Source: Deltaproteobacteria bacterium (GTDB lineage Bacteria > Desulfobacterota > Syntrophobacteria > B119-G9). Taken from it: 5,081 nucleotides of DNA. The stretch is taken from assembly GCA_003646715.1 (NCBI GenBank), contig QMLL01000163.1:1-5081 (forward strand), written 5' to 3'. The notes beneath the pieces were generated by a model, which saw only the letters and a program-made list of their open reading frames with translations, did not search any database and had not been told where the DNA came from. Both the position numbers and the translations under genes were made by a program. Of the stretch, positions 1-5,081 are shown piece by piece. Positions within the stretch are counted from its first letter, which is position 1; the number at the start of each line of letters is the position of its first letter.

Positions 1-579
1 AAGGAGTATCACGAGGCCGATGAACATTCCAACGTCACCTATACGGGTGACCACAAACGCTTTTTTCCCGGCCTGCGAAGCACTCCATTTTTCATAATAG
101 AATCCAATGAGGAGATACGACGCCAATCCTACCAGTTCCCAGAAAATGTAAAACTGGATCATGGAAGGGGCAACGCTCATGGTCATCATTGCCCACGCGA
201 AAAGTGATTGAAACGCGTAGTAACGTGAAAAACCAGGATCACCTGCCATGTAGCCAAGGGAGTAAATCTGTACCAGAGATGCTATTACAGCCACGATTAC
301 CAGCATCAACATACTGAGGTGATCCACCAAAAAACCAAAGGGGATTATCGTTTTACCCGATATTATCCAGGGCAGCTTGTACTGAAGAGGTTCAGTAAAA
401 TGCCTGGTTGCAACAAAGAGATATATTGCACAAAGTAACGAAGTCAGTATTGCCCCGATCGAAATGGAACACGACACCCGTTCCCATTTCCTCGTGTAAC
501 AGATAATGGTCAGGAACGATAGAAATGGTAGTACAACTGTTACCGTACAGGCTAAAAGGATTGGATCTTTCGCAAACAT
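1..579 (-). CDS. nuoL: NADH-quinone oxidoreductase subunit L (complex I antiporter-like subunit), 5' part
   Basis: The first 193 codons of nuoL are present; the gene leaves the window in frame at position 1. NuoL is a large membrane subunit at the distal end of the complex I arm, related to Mrp-type Na+/H+ antiporter subunits, and it takes part in proton (or ion) translocation. Visible here are about six hydrophobic segments (roughly residues 6-28, 37-57, 79-107, 120-138, 139-160, 174-193), the family motifs VDHLSMLML (85-93) and YSLGYM (106-111), and the block FWELVGLASYLLIGF (146-160). The coupling residues expected from E. coli NuoL (E144, K169, R175, D178) correspond to E148, K173, R179 and D182, all with the same +4 offset. 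The ATG at 579 lies 6 nt after the nuoK stop and has a GAGGGG ribosome site. The VDHLS and YSLGYM motifs and the position after nuoK favour NuoL over NuoM or NuoN. The missing C-terminal two thirds, including the long lateral helix, cannot be judged. Confidence 0.95.
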   Translation of the reverse strand, partial: MFAKDPILLACTVTVVLPFLSFLTIICYTRKWERVSCSISIGAILTSLLCAIYLFVATRHFTEPLQYKLPWIISGKTIIPFGFLVDHLSMLMLVIVAVIASLVQIYSLGYMAGDPGFSRYYAFQSLFAWAMMTMSVAPSMIQFYIFWELVGLASYLLIGFYYEKWSASQAGKKAFVVTRIGDVGMFIGLVILL

Positions 580-585
580 ACGTTT

Positions 586-894
586 TTATCCCCTCAATTC
601 TCGAGCACGTTCTATGTTTATCGATCGTAAGTGGCGGAACAGCGCTAGGAAAATACTGAGAGCAATCGCTGCTTCAGCCGCCGCTATACCCATAATGAAC
701 AATGTGTATATCTGACCTATACTCGTATCCGGCGATAGGAACTTATTGAACACCATAAAATTAAGACTTGCGGCATTCAGCATAAGTTCAATGGACACGA
801 GTATGGCAATAAGGGATCGTCTCATCATGACCCCAACAAGCCCAAAACTAAAAAGGATTGCTGCTATCAAAAGATACAGTGTAAGGCTGTTCAC
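586..894 (-). CDS. nuoK: NADH-quinone oxidoreductase subunit K
   Basis: NuoK (102 residues; the family is about 100) is a small membrane subunit of the proximal arm, homologous to MrpC and mitochondrial ND4L. It supplies two membrane-buried glutamates to the proton path. Three hydrophobic segments are visible (about 3-22, 27-50, 60-88). E36 in VSIELMLNA and E74 in AAAEAAIALS match the two essential glutamates of E. coli NuoK (E36 and E72). The C-terminus ends in ELRG, as in E. coli (EMRG). The start is GTG at 894, overlapping the nuoJ stop in a GTGA quadruplet, with a GGGAGGG ribosome site 7 nt upstream; an ATG start would need a deep truncation, the next Met being at residue 23. Nothing is odd in length or key residues. 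Confidence 0.97.
   Translation of the reverse strand: MNSLTLYLLIAAILFSFGLVGVMMRRSLIAILVSIELMLNAASLNFMVFNKFLSPDTSIGQIYTLFIMGIAAAEAAIALSIFLALFRHLRSINIERARELRG
590..595 (-). promoter_or_regulatory. Ribosome binding site of nuoL
   Basis: GAGGGG on the minus strand, 10 nt before the nuoL ATG at 579. It lies inside the last codons of nuoK, so nuoL translation is probably coupled to nuoK. Confidence 0.6.
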
Positions 895-1421
895 GAGGAA
901 ACCCTCCCGTTATATCGAGAAATAATAATTGCACCCAGCATTGCAACAAGCAATACGAGGGATATTACTTCGAAGACCAGCACATACTTGGTTAATAGAA
1001 AGTCTCCAATGGTTTTAACCGACCAATCAATCTTCCGCTCTGCAGCCGGTTCCCAGGCGGTTTTGTATATTACTCCCAGGTTAACACCCAGAATGAGAAG
1101 ACCAGCAAATACACTGGCACCCACTTTAGACAATTTTCGCTTTGGTTTGGGCAGATGAACCGGTCTGGACAGCATAATTGCAAAAACCATGGCAATACAT
1201 ATTGCTCCAACGTATATAAGCAACTGCATTAACCCGATAAACAGGCTACCCAGGAAAACGTACAGGCCGGCCACGCCACTCAATGCTAGCGCCAGTCCCA
1301 GTACATTGTAGAGAATATTTCTATGAAACACGGCAATTATCGCTCCGCAGAACGTTAGCCCCACGATCACGATAAAAGCCAACTGAGGTAAAAAACCCTG
1401 GCTTAAAACACCACCGCTCAT
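891..1421 (-). CDS. nuoJ: NADH-quinone oxidoreductase subunit J
   Basis: NuoJ (176 residues; family about 165-200) is the ND6-like membrane subunit. Its third helix carries the pi-bulge region thought to switch during turnover and to link the quinone site to the proton channels. Five hydrophobic segments are seen (about 13-31, 36-56, 59-84, 100-120, 145-168). The signature IYVGAICIAMVFAIML (69-84) matches the family pattern YxGAIxxxxxFxxML. A second conserved block, FEVISLVLLVAMLGAI (150-165), forms the last helix and contains E151. The loop between helices 3 and 4 is basic (PKPKRKLSK, 91-99), which suggests a cytoplasmic face by the positive-inside rule. The ATG at 1421 overlaps the nuoI stop in ATGA and has a GAGGAG ribosome site 8 nt upstream. 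Where E. coli has Glu just before the YAGAI motif (E55), this protein has Gln (Q67). Confidence 0.96.
   Translation of the reverse strand: MSGGVLSQGFLPQLAFIVIVGLTFCGAIIAVFHRNILYNVLGLALALSGVAGLYVFLGSLFIGLMQLLIYVGAICIAMVFAIMLSRPVHLPKPKRKLSKVGASVFAGLLILGVNLGVIYKTAWEPAAERKIDWSVKTIGDFLLTKYVLVFEVISLVLLVAMLGAIIISRYNGRVSS
902..908 (-). promoter_or_regulatory. Ribosome binding site of nuoK
   Basis: GGGAGGG on the minus strand, 7 nt before the GTG at 894, within the 3' end of nuoJ. It supports the non-ATG start of nuoK and re-initiation from nuoJ. Confidence 0.65.
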
Positions 1422-1858
1422 CTCGCTGACTCCTCAAAATATTTCACCAAATCAATCACACCGTCCCAGCGTGATTCGTCCGCAAGTTCGTACTCCGTTG
1501 AGAACTCAAGGGTCTGCATGGGGCAGGATTCGACACACAAACCGCATAAGCTGCAATGACTGAAATCGATGTAGTAATGAACCACCCTTTTTACATCAAG
1601 CGCCTTATCCTTCTCCCCTTGCAACTTAATCACACCGGAAGGACACACTCTCATGCAGGTGCCGCAAGCCACGCAGTAATGCGACCCTGTGTCCGGAAAA
1701 CGCTTCAGCTCAATGTGCCCACGATAACTCGGAGACATCTCAATTTTGTGCCTCGGATACTGAAGCGTAACTACCGGCCGATAAAGCCTCTTAATCGTTA
1801 CTTCCAGGCCTTTTACTAAGCTCCAACCGCCAACTAAAATGTCTTTGAAATATCCCAT
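1418..1858 (-). CDS. nuoI: NADH-quinone oxidoreductase subunit I, 2x[4Fe-4S] ferredoxin-type protein
   Basis: NuoI (146 residues; E. coli 180) is a peripheral subunit of the connecting module. It holds clusters N6a and N6b and passes electrons towards N2 in NuoB. Two classical ferredoxin motifs are present: C62-x2-C65-x2-C68-x3-C72-P (CVACGTCMRVCP) and C102-x2-C105-x2-C108-x3-C112-P (CSLCGLCVESCP), giving all eight ligands. In this fold the fourth cysteine of each motif completes the other cluster. The N-terminus has an amphipathic segment (about 8-25) followed by RPVVTLQYP (27-35) and SYRGHIEL, usual for NuoI sitting on the membrane arm. The ATG at 1858 lies 17 nt after nuoH with a modest AGGGTGA ribosome site, and its end overlaps nuoJ by 4 nt. 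Since nuoEFG are absent here, NuoI is the most upstream cluster protein in the window and the likely docking point for whatever delivers electrons (inference). Confidence 0.97.
   Translation of the reverse strand: MGYFKDILVGGWSLVKGLEVTIKRLYRPVVTLQYPRHKIEMSPSYRGHIELKRFPDTGSHYCVACGTCMRVCPSGVIKLQGEKDKALDVKRVVHYYIDFSHCSLCGLCVESCPMQTLEFSTEYELADESRWDGVIDLVKYFEESAR
1430..1435 (-). promoter_or_regulatory. Ribosome binding site of nuoJ
   Basis: GAGGAG on the minus strand, 8 nt before the nuoJ ATG at 1421. It also encodes two of the last glutamates of NuoI, so it lies wholly inside the upstream gene. Confidence 0.65.
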
Positions 1859-1867
1859 ATCCGCAAT

Positions 1868-1874
1868 TCACCCT
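1868..1874 (-). promoter_or_regulatory. Probable ribosome binding site of nuoI
   Basis: AGGGTGA on the minus strand, in the 17-nt nuoH-nuoI gap and 9 nt before the ATG at 1858. It is a weaker match than at nuoB, nuoH or nuoJ. Confidence 0.45.
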
Positions 1875-1875
1875 A

Positions 1876-2868
1876 CTAAATGAGTTTAATTACTCCAGCA
1901 GTTATAATAAGGTTTGCTAAGGCCAAAGGAATCAAAACCTTCCACGAAAAACTTATCAATTGATCAAACCTCAATCGTGGAAAGGTCCATCGGAACCACA
2001 TGATCACAAACACCAGTAAATAAGTCTTTGCCAGAAACCAGATAATTCCCGGTATTCCAAGGCTGTATCCAAATGGTCCCGTCCATCCTCCTAAGAAGAG
2101 CGTCGTTGCCACCGCACACACGACAAAAACATTTGTATATTCAGCGAGGAAAAAGAGACCAAATCGCATTCCGCTAAATTCTGTATGGAAACCTGCAACC
2201 AGTTCTGATTCAGCTTCCGGGATATCAAAAGGAGCCCTGTTTGTCTCGGCAGTTGCACATATGAAGTAAGTCAAAGCTGCAATCGGTTGAACAAGAAAAA
2301 ACCAGTAGCTCGACTGAGCCTCTACGATCTTGGACATCTGGAGAGTCTTGGTCATCAAAACCACGCTCAATACTGACAAGAGCAAAGGAATTTCATAAGC
2401 TATGTTCTGGGCAACCGATCTTATCGCCCCTAAAAGCGCATATTTGTTGTTGGATCCCCATCCACCTATCAGAATCGCAAGGACGTTAATGGTTGAAAAA
2501 GAAAAAATTACCAGAAGTCCAACGTTCATATCATTTAAAGGAAGAGATTTCGAAAACGGAAGCACTATGAAAGGGACAAGAACAGGAACAAAAACCAGAA
2601 CCGGAGCTATGATAAAAAGGATCTTGTCGGCTCTTTTCGGTGTTATCAGTTCTTTGCCAACCAGTTTCAAACCATCCACTATTGTCTGTAACAAACCAAA
2701 GGGGCCAACTTCCTTTGGACCGATCCTCAACTGGATATGACCTGCAACCTTTCTTTCCAACCAGACCAGAAACAGGGCATTTAGCTGACTAAAAATTAGT
2801 ACAACTATAAGACCAACTATTAGTCGCCCTACTTCGTTCCCCAATACATGCTCCATAACTCCCGCCAT
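1876..2868 (-). CDS. nuoH: NADH-quinone oxidoreductase subunit H
   Basis: NuoH (ND1 homologue; 330 residues from this start, family about 320-350) anchors the connecting module to the membrane arm and forms much of the quinone entry channel and the acidic E-channel. Recognisable blocks are ERKVAGHIQLRIGP (38-51), GPFGLLQTIVDGLKL (55-69), GSNNKYALLGAIRSVAQNI (138-156) running into AYEIP with E159, and PFDIPEAESELVAG (213-226) followed by FHTEFSGMRFGLFFLAEY. E159 and the PEAESE glutamates match conserved acidic residues of the family. About eight hydrophobic helices are seen. I chose ATG 2868 because GAGGAG lies 9 nt before it. A longer frame opens with TTG at 2892, but it lacks a good ribosome site and would place the GAGGAG inside the coding region. 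ATG 2856 is also possible. The gene directly follows nuoD, with nuoE, nuoF and nuoG missing. Confidence 0.96.
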   Translation of the reverse strand: MAGVMEHVLGNEVGRLIVGLIVVLIFSQLNALFLVWLERKVAGHIQLRIGPKEVGPFGLLQTIVDGLKLVGKELITPKRADKILFIIAPVLVFVPVLVPFIVLPFSKSLPLNDMNVGLLVIFSFSTINVLAILIGGWGSNNKYALLGAIRSVAQNIAYEIPLLLSVLSVVLMTKTLQMSKIVEAQSSYWFFLVQPIAALTYFICATAETNRAPFDIPEAESELVAGFHTEFSGMRFGLFFLAEYTNVFVVCAVATTLFLGGWTGPFGYSLGIPGIIWFLAKTYLLVFVIMWFRWTFPRLRFDQLISFSWKVLIPLALANLIITAGVIKLI

Positions 2869-2929
2869 AAGAGAATTCTCCTCTTTCAACAATATGGAGA
2901 AAACAATTAATTAAACAAGATCTCCTAAG
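2869..2929 (-). other. nuoD-nuoH intergenic gap, AT-rich, site where nuoEFG would lie
   Basis: These 61 nt are the only sizeable non-coding stretch in the window. On the minus strand they hold AGGAGA near the nuoD stop, an AT-rich core around TTTAATTAATTG, TCTCC about 20 nt after the first element (a possible 5-bp GGAGA/TCTCC stem), and the nuoH ribosome site merging into GAGAATTCTC. No T-run follows a stable stem, so I do not call a terminator. I saw no recognisable remnant of nuoE, nuoF or nuoG coding sequence; the gap is too short to hold a meaningful one. Confidence 0.6.
2878..2883 (-). promoter_or_regulatory. Ribosome binding site of nuoH
   Basis: GAGGAG on the minus strand, 9 nt before the ATG at 2868. 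It decides the nuoH start against the upstream TTG at 2892. Its 3' half runs into the palindrome GAGAATTCTC (2871-2880). Confidence 0.65.
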
Positions 2930-4060
2930 TTAGCGATCTATTTCCGGCACAACAATGTCTATGCTACCCAGTATCGCAATAGTATCAGCCACCAACGTGC
3001 CAGGTAACACTTCAATCAGAGCTTGCAAGTTTGAAAAACTTGGCACCCGGATTCTTATTCTATACGGATATTCCGTTCCGTCGCTTACGATATAGAAAGC
3101 TGCTTCGCCGCGAGCACTCTCGAACGGGAAGTAAACTTCGCCCTTGGGAGGTGCTATCTTGACGGGTACGCCACTTGCCTTGATTGGTCCTCGTGGCAGC
3201 TTCTTGATCGCCTGTTCGATGATTCTACAACTCTGTTCCATCTCATTTAACCGAACCATGTAGCGATCCCATATATCGCCCTTTTCTCCCACAGGTATCT
3301 CAAAATCTAGTTCATCATAAATTTCATACGGCTCCGCTTTACGGATATCATAGGGAACACCGCAACCCCTCAAATTGGGGCCCGTCACACCATACTTCAG
3401 GGCGATATCTTTGGTTATAAGACCAATATTTTTTACACGATGAATAAAGATGACGTTTTTCGTGACCAAGTTGTGATAATCGGTCCATCTGCTTCGAAGT
3501 CTTTTAATAAAACTTAAAGTTCCCTCGATAAACTGGTCGTCAATATCTTTTGCCACACCACCAATACGACAGTAACAGTATGTGAGCCTTGAGCCGGTGA
3601 TAGAATCAAGAAGATCCAGGATCACTTCACGATCATCAAAACAGTATAGGAAAGGAGTAAAAGCACCAAGGTCCATCAGGAAAGTACCAAACCAGAGTAA
3701 GTGGCTTGAGATCCTATTTAGCTCCGAGCAGATGACCCTTATGTATTTGGCCCGTTCCGGGACTTCCAGTCCCATCAGCTTTTCCACGGCCAACACATAC
3801 CCGTGGTTATAAATAAAACCCGAAAGGTAATCCACTCTGGACGGGTTGGGCATAAATTGCTTGTACGTGCGATTTTCTGCCATTTTTTCATGCCCTCTAT
3901 GCCCGTACCCTATTATCGGATCAGCTTCAACGATGTACTCACCATCAAGTTTCAGGAGGACTCTTAAAACACCGTGAGTACTCGGGTGTTGAGGACCTAA
4001 GTTAAGAAAATATTCCCTTGTTACTTCCGGCTCACTATTTATCATCGCCATAAATCTCAT
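2930..4060 (-). CDS. nuoD: NADH-quinone oxidoreductase subunit D (49 kDa-type)
   Basis: NuoD (376 residues; unfused NuoD is about 370-420) forms the quinone-reducing pocket with NuoB. It descends from the large subunit of [NiFe] hydrogenases but lacks the nickel site. Seen in order: LGPQHPSTHGVLR (21-33); GYGHRGHEKMAE (51-62); VDYLSGFIYNHGYVLAVEKL (77-96); LMDLGAFTPF (128-137); RGCGVPYDIR (231-240); GDIWDRYMVR (261-270); ARGEAAFYIVSDG (316-328); and a C-terminus closing on ILGSIDIVVPEIDR. H29 and Y78 correspond to the His/Tyr pair that binds the quinone head group in Thermus (H38, Y87). D130 matches the Asp that partners this His. The start is uncertain: ATGs occur at 4060, 4051 and 4045, and AAGGA lies 3, 12 and 18 nt before them respectively. 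The longest is given here, and it overlaps nuoC by 26 nt. NuoC and NuoD are separate proteins, unlike the E. coli NuoCD fusion. Confidence 0.96.
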   Translation of the reverse strand: MRFMAMINSEPEVTREYFLNLGPQHPSTHGVLRVLLKLDGEYIVEADPIIGYGHRGHEKMAENRTYKQFMPNPSRVDYLSGFIYNHGYVLAVEKLMGLEVPERAKYIRVICSELNRISSHLLWFGTFLMDLGAFTPFLYCFDDREVILDLLDSITGSRLTYCYCRIGGVAKDIDDQFIEGTLSFIKRLRSRWTDYHNLVTKNVIFIHRVKNIGLITKDIALKYGVTGPNLRGCGVPYDIRKAEPYEIYDELDFEIPVGEKGDIWDRYMVRLNEMEQSCRIIEQAIKKLPRGPIKASGVPVKIAPPKGEVYFPFESARGEAAFYIVSDGTEYPYRIRIRVPSFSNLQALIEVLPGTLVADTIAILGSIDIVVPEIDR

Positions 4061-4514
4061 CCATCCTTAGATAAGCGTTCACCTTTCCAAATTCCTTCAA
4101 CAACGGATGAAAATCAGCATCTTCGGGCATAAGAAGGGGCCGCATATCCGGACTTCCCTCAAACTCGATTCCAAAGAAGTCATGCACTTCTCTCTCATGC
4201 CACAACGCAGCACTGTATACGGAAGATATGGTCGGAACCTTTTTTCCTTTTTCGGTAGTTATCCTGACCACGATTCTTTCTTTTGTTTTGAACTTGTTAA
4301 AGTGGTACAGAACCTGGAAACCGTCCTTGAAGTCCAGGCCAGTGATTGCTTCAAGGTAATACATCTCGTCAAACATTGTTTCGGTCACATCTACGATTTT
4401 TTCTGCCGGGATAGCCACATCAAGATACCAACCCGTCTTCGAGTGGTCGCTCTCAGCTACCTTGGCTTCCGGGCACTTCTTTTCGATGCTATTCTTTAAC
4501 GAGTCTAAAGGCAT
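4035..4514 (-). CDS. nuoC: NADH-quinone oxidoreductase subunit C (30 kDa-type)
   Basis: NuoC (159 residues from this start; family about 150-220 when not fused to NuoD) is a structural subunit of the connecting module that packs against NuoD and carries no cofactor. The family signature is near the C-terminus: WHEREVHDFFGIEFEGSPD (105-123), followed by MRPLLMPEDADFHPLLKEF (124-142). This is the usual ER-E-x-D-x-F-G-I/V pattern and the PLxKxF block of the 30 kDa subunit. I chose ATG 4514, with GGGAG 11 nt upstream (AAAGAAAC follows the GTGG). A GTG at 4526 would add four residues, but the purine run abuts it with no spacer. The gene overlaps nuoB by 26 nt at its 5' end and nuoD by up to 26 nt at its 3' end, consistent with coupled, equimolar synthesis. 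The acidic C-terminal tail after the PLLKEF block is short. Confidence 0.95.
   Translation of the reverse strand: MPLDSLKNSIEKKCPEAKVAESDHSKTGWYLDVAIPAEKIVDVTETMFDEMYYLEAITGLDFKDGFQVLYHFNKFKTKERIVVRITTEKGKKVPTISSVYSAALWHEREVHDFFGIEFEGSPDMRPLLMPEDADFHPLLKEFGKVNAYLRMDEIYGDDK
4064..4068 (-). promoter_or_regulatory. Possible ribosome binding site of nuoD
   Basis: AAGGA on the minus strand inside the 3' end of nuoC. It is 3 nt from ATG 4060 (short) and 12 nt from ATG 4051 (long), so it does not settle which nuoD start is used. Confidence 0.35.
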
Positions 4515-5034
4515 GTTTCTTTCCACTCCCGAATCGAGAAAACCTTCTTAGAATATTCCTCTTCTCACCTTTCGTTATTTTATCTTCCAGAGCCAGAATA
4601 CCCTGTATAAGACCTTCAGGGCGAGGCGGGCAACCTGGGACATATACATCCACAGGTACGATAAGGTCCGCACCAGGCACTATGGCATATTGCCCGTCAT
4701 ATTCAAAAGGCCCTCCGGATATGGCACAATTTCCCATTGCAATACACCACTTGGGATTCGGCATCTGATCCCAGAGGGTTTGAATCGTGGGTGCCATCTT
4801 TTTGGATATGGTACCGGCAACGATCATCAGATCCGACTGCCTCGGAGAAGGTCTGAATACGCCAAATCCAAAACGGTCCAGATCAAACCTGGAAGCTCCC
4901 GCCGCCATCATCTCAATGGCGCAACAGGCTAGACCGAAAGTCATTGGCCAAAGAGAATTGGCCCTGGCCAGATTTAGCACGTCCTCCAGAAGAGCAAACT
5001 GAACTACAGGGGGCTCTAAAATCTTCTTTGCCAC
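4489..5034 (-). CDS. nuoB: NADH-quinone oxidoreductase subunit B (N2 cluster protein, PSST-type)
   Basis: NuoB (181 residues; family about 160-220) binds N2, the last [4Fe-4S] cluster, and reduces quinone at the interface with NuoD. The four N2 ligands are C37 and C38 (in FGLACCAIEMM), C103 (in MGNCAISGG) and C135 (in YVPGCPPRPE); the C38-C103 spacing of 65 equals that of E. coli (C64-C129). Other family blocks are RFDLDRFGFGVFRPSPRQSD (49-68), ISKKMAP (76-82), WDQMPNPKW (88-96) and PVDVYVPGCPPRPE (127-140). C97 is an additional cysteine near the cluster. The C-terminal 25 residues or so are basic and poorly conserved, and the final part overlaps nuoC. The start is GTG at 5034, with AAGGAG 7 nt upstream. 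No ATG occurs in frame before residue 31, which would remove conserved sequence. The gene overlaps the end of nuoA by 19 nt. Confidence 0.97.
   Translation of the reverse strand: MAKKILEPPVVQFALLEDVLNLARANSLWPMTFGLACCAIEMMAAGASRFDLDRFGFGVFRPSPRQSDLMIVAGTISKKMAPTIQTLWDQMPNPKWCIAMGNCAISGGPFEYDGQYAIVPGADLIVPVDVYVPGCPPRPEGLIQGILALEDKITKGEKRNILRRFSRFGSGKKHAFRLVKE
4526..4530 (-). promoter_or_regulatory. Probable ribosome binding site of nuoC
   Basis: GGGAG on the minus strand, 11 nt before ATG 4514 and inside nuoB. It touches the alternative GTG at 4526, which makes that start less likely. Confidence 0.45.
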
Positions 5035-5081
5035 TCAAACACTCCTTTTCGCCACGCATAAACAATGACCAAAGAAATAAT
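5016..5081 (-). CDS. nuoA: NADH-quinone oxidoreductase subunit A, C-terminal fragment
   Basis: The last 21 codons and TAG stop of a gene entering from the high-coordinate edge. The readable peptide is a hydrophobic run (IISLVIVYAW) followed by RKGVFEWQRRF. This fits the end of the third membrane helix and the conserved C-terminal pattern (Y-x-W-x-K-G-x-x-E-W) of NuoA/ND3, a small three-helix subunit beside NuoH whose loop contributes to the quinone-site coupling region. Its position immediately before nuoB is the normal one for nuoA. The stop at 5016-5018 lies 19 nt inside nuoB, so the two genes overlap in different frames. The N-terminus, including the loop with the conserved cysteine, is outside the window. 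The call rests on a short motif plus context, so it is less certain than its neighbours. Confidence 0.82.
   Translation of the reverse strand: MISLVIVYAWRKGVFEWQRRF
5042..5047 (-). promoter_or_regulatory. Ribosome binding site of nuoB
   Basis: AAGGAG on the minus strand, 7 nt before the GTG at 5034 and within the last codons of nuoA. It is the best Shine-Dalgarno match in the window and supports the GTG start. Confidence 0.7.

Noticed and set aside
1..579. Alternative call of the partial gene as nuoM/nuoN or an Mrp or hydrogenase-4 antiporter subunit
   Set aside because: The position right after nuoK, together with the VDHLS, YSLGYM and FWELVGLASYLLIGF blocks, fits NuoL best, and the rest of the operon is plain complex I.
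506..715. Plus-strand open frame of 69 codons
   Set aside because: It lies antisense to the start of nuoL and most of nuoK, both clearly real; it has no convincing ribosome site and its peptide resembles no known protein.
1556..1819. Plus-strand open frame of 87 codons
   Set aside because: It is entirely antisense to nuoI, across both ferredoxin motifs; a shadow frame.
2402..2740. Plus-strand open frame of 112 codons
   Set aside because: It is antisense to the conserved core of nuoH, with a composition typical of a reverse reading of a membrane protein gene; no independent support.
2889..2892. TTG start for nuoH eight codons upstream of the called ATG
   Set aside because: It has no ribosome site before it, while GAGGAG is well placed for the ATG at 2868; the extra residues are not part of the conserved NuoH core.
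2890..2914. Weak sigma70-like promoter on the minus strand in the nuoD-nuoH gap (TTGTTT, about 16 nt, CATATT)
   Set aside because: It matches only about half of each consensus hexamer in an AT-rich stretch where such matches arise by chance.
3582..3812. Plus-strand open frame of 76 codons
   Set aside because: It is entirely antisense to nuoD, and no recognisable domain or start signal was seen.
4107..4499. Plus-strand open frame of 130 codons, the longest on that strand
   Set aside because: It is almost wholly antisense to nuoC and its translation shows no family motif; nuoC has its diagnostic motifs in the opposite frame.
4690..5002. Two overlapping plus-strand open frames of 80 and 71 codons
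   Set aside because: Both are antisense to the N2-binding region of nuoB and overlap each other in different frames, as expected for chance frames.

Overview
The window is a single minus-strand stretch of a respiratory complex I (nuo) operon. Read in the direction of transcription, from high to low coordinates, the order is nuoA (3' end only), nuoB, nuoC, nuoD, nuoH, nuoI, nuoJ, nuoK, nuoL (5' part only). Both outer genes run off the window in frame. No gene on the plus strand is supported, and no tRNA, rRNA, mobile element, CRISPR array or factor-independent terminator was seen.

How the genes work together: NuoB, C, D and I form the connecting (Q) module, which carries electrons through three [4Fe-4S] clusters (two in NuoI, N2 in NuoB) to the quinone pocket between NuoB and NuoD. 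NuoA, H, J and K form the proximal membrane arm, where quinone reduction is coupled to ion movement. NuoL begins the antiporter-like distal arm; nuoM and nuoN would be expected beyond position 1, but this cannot be seen. The main point is that nuoD is followed directly by nuoH. The NADH-oxidising module genes nuoE, nuoF and nuoG, which sit between them in 14-gene operons, are absent. The layout is therefore that of an 11-subunit complex I, whose electron donor cannot be read from this window.

Gene packing is very tight: A/B overlap by 19 nt, B/C and C/D by up to 26 nt, I/J and J/K by 4 nt, and the H-I and K-L gaps are 17 and 6 nt. The one real gap, 61 AT-rich nt, is at the D-H junction. Most starts have a clear purine-rich Shine-Dalgarno sequence; nuoB and nuoK use GTG.

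Organism: a bacterium with moderate GC (mid-40s percent by eye), standard Shine-Dalgarno initiation, unfused nuoC and nuoD, and an 11-subunit nuo cluster. This layout is known in several bacterial groups, many anaerobic (for example some Desulfobacterota, Bacteroidota/Chlorobiota and Dehalococcoidia). The sequence alone does not let me choose between them. Overall this is a well-conserved core energy locus. I found no evidence of a previously undescribed system, and the findings below are modest.
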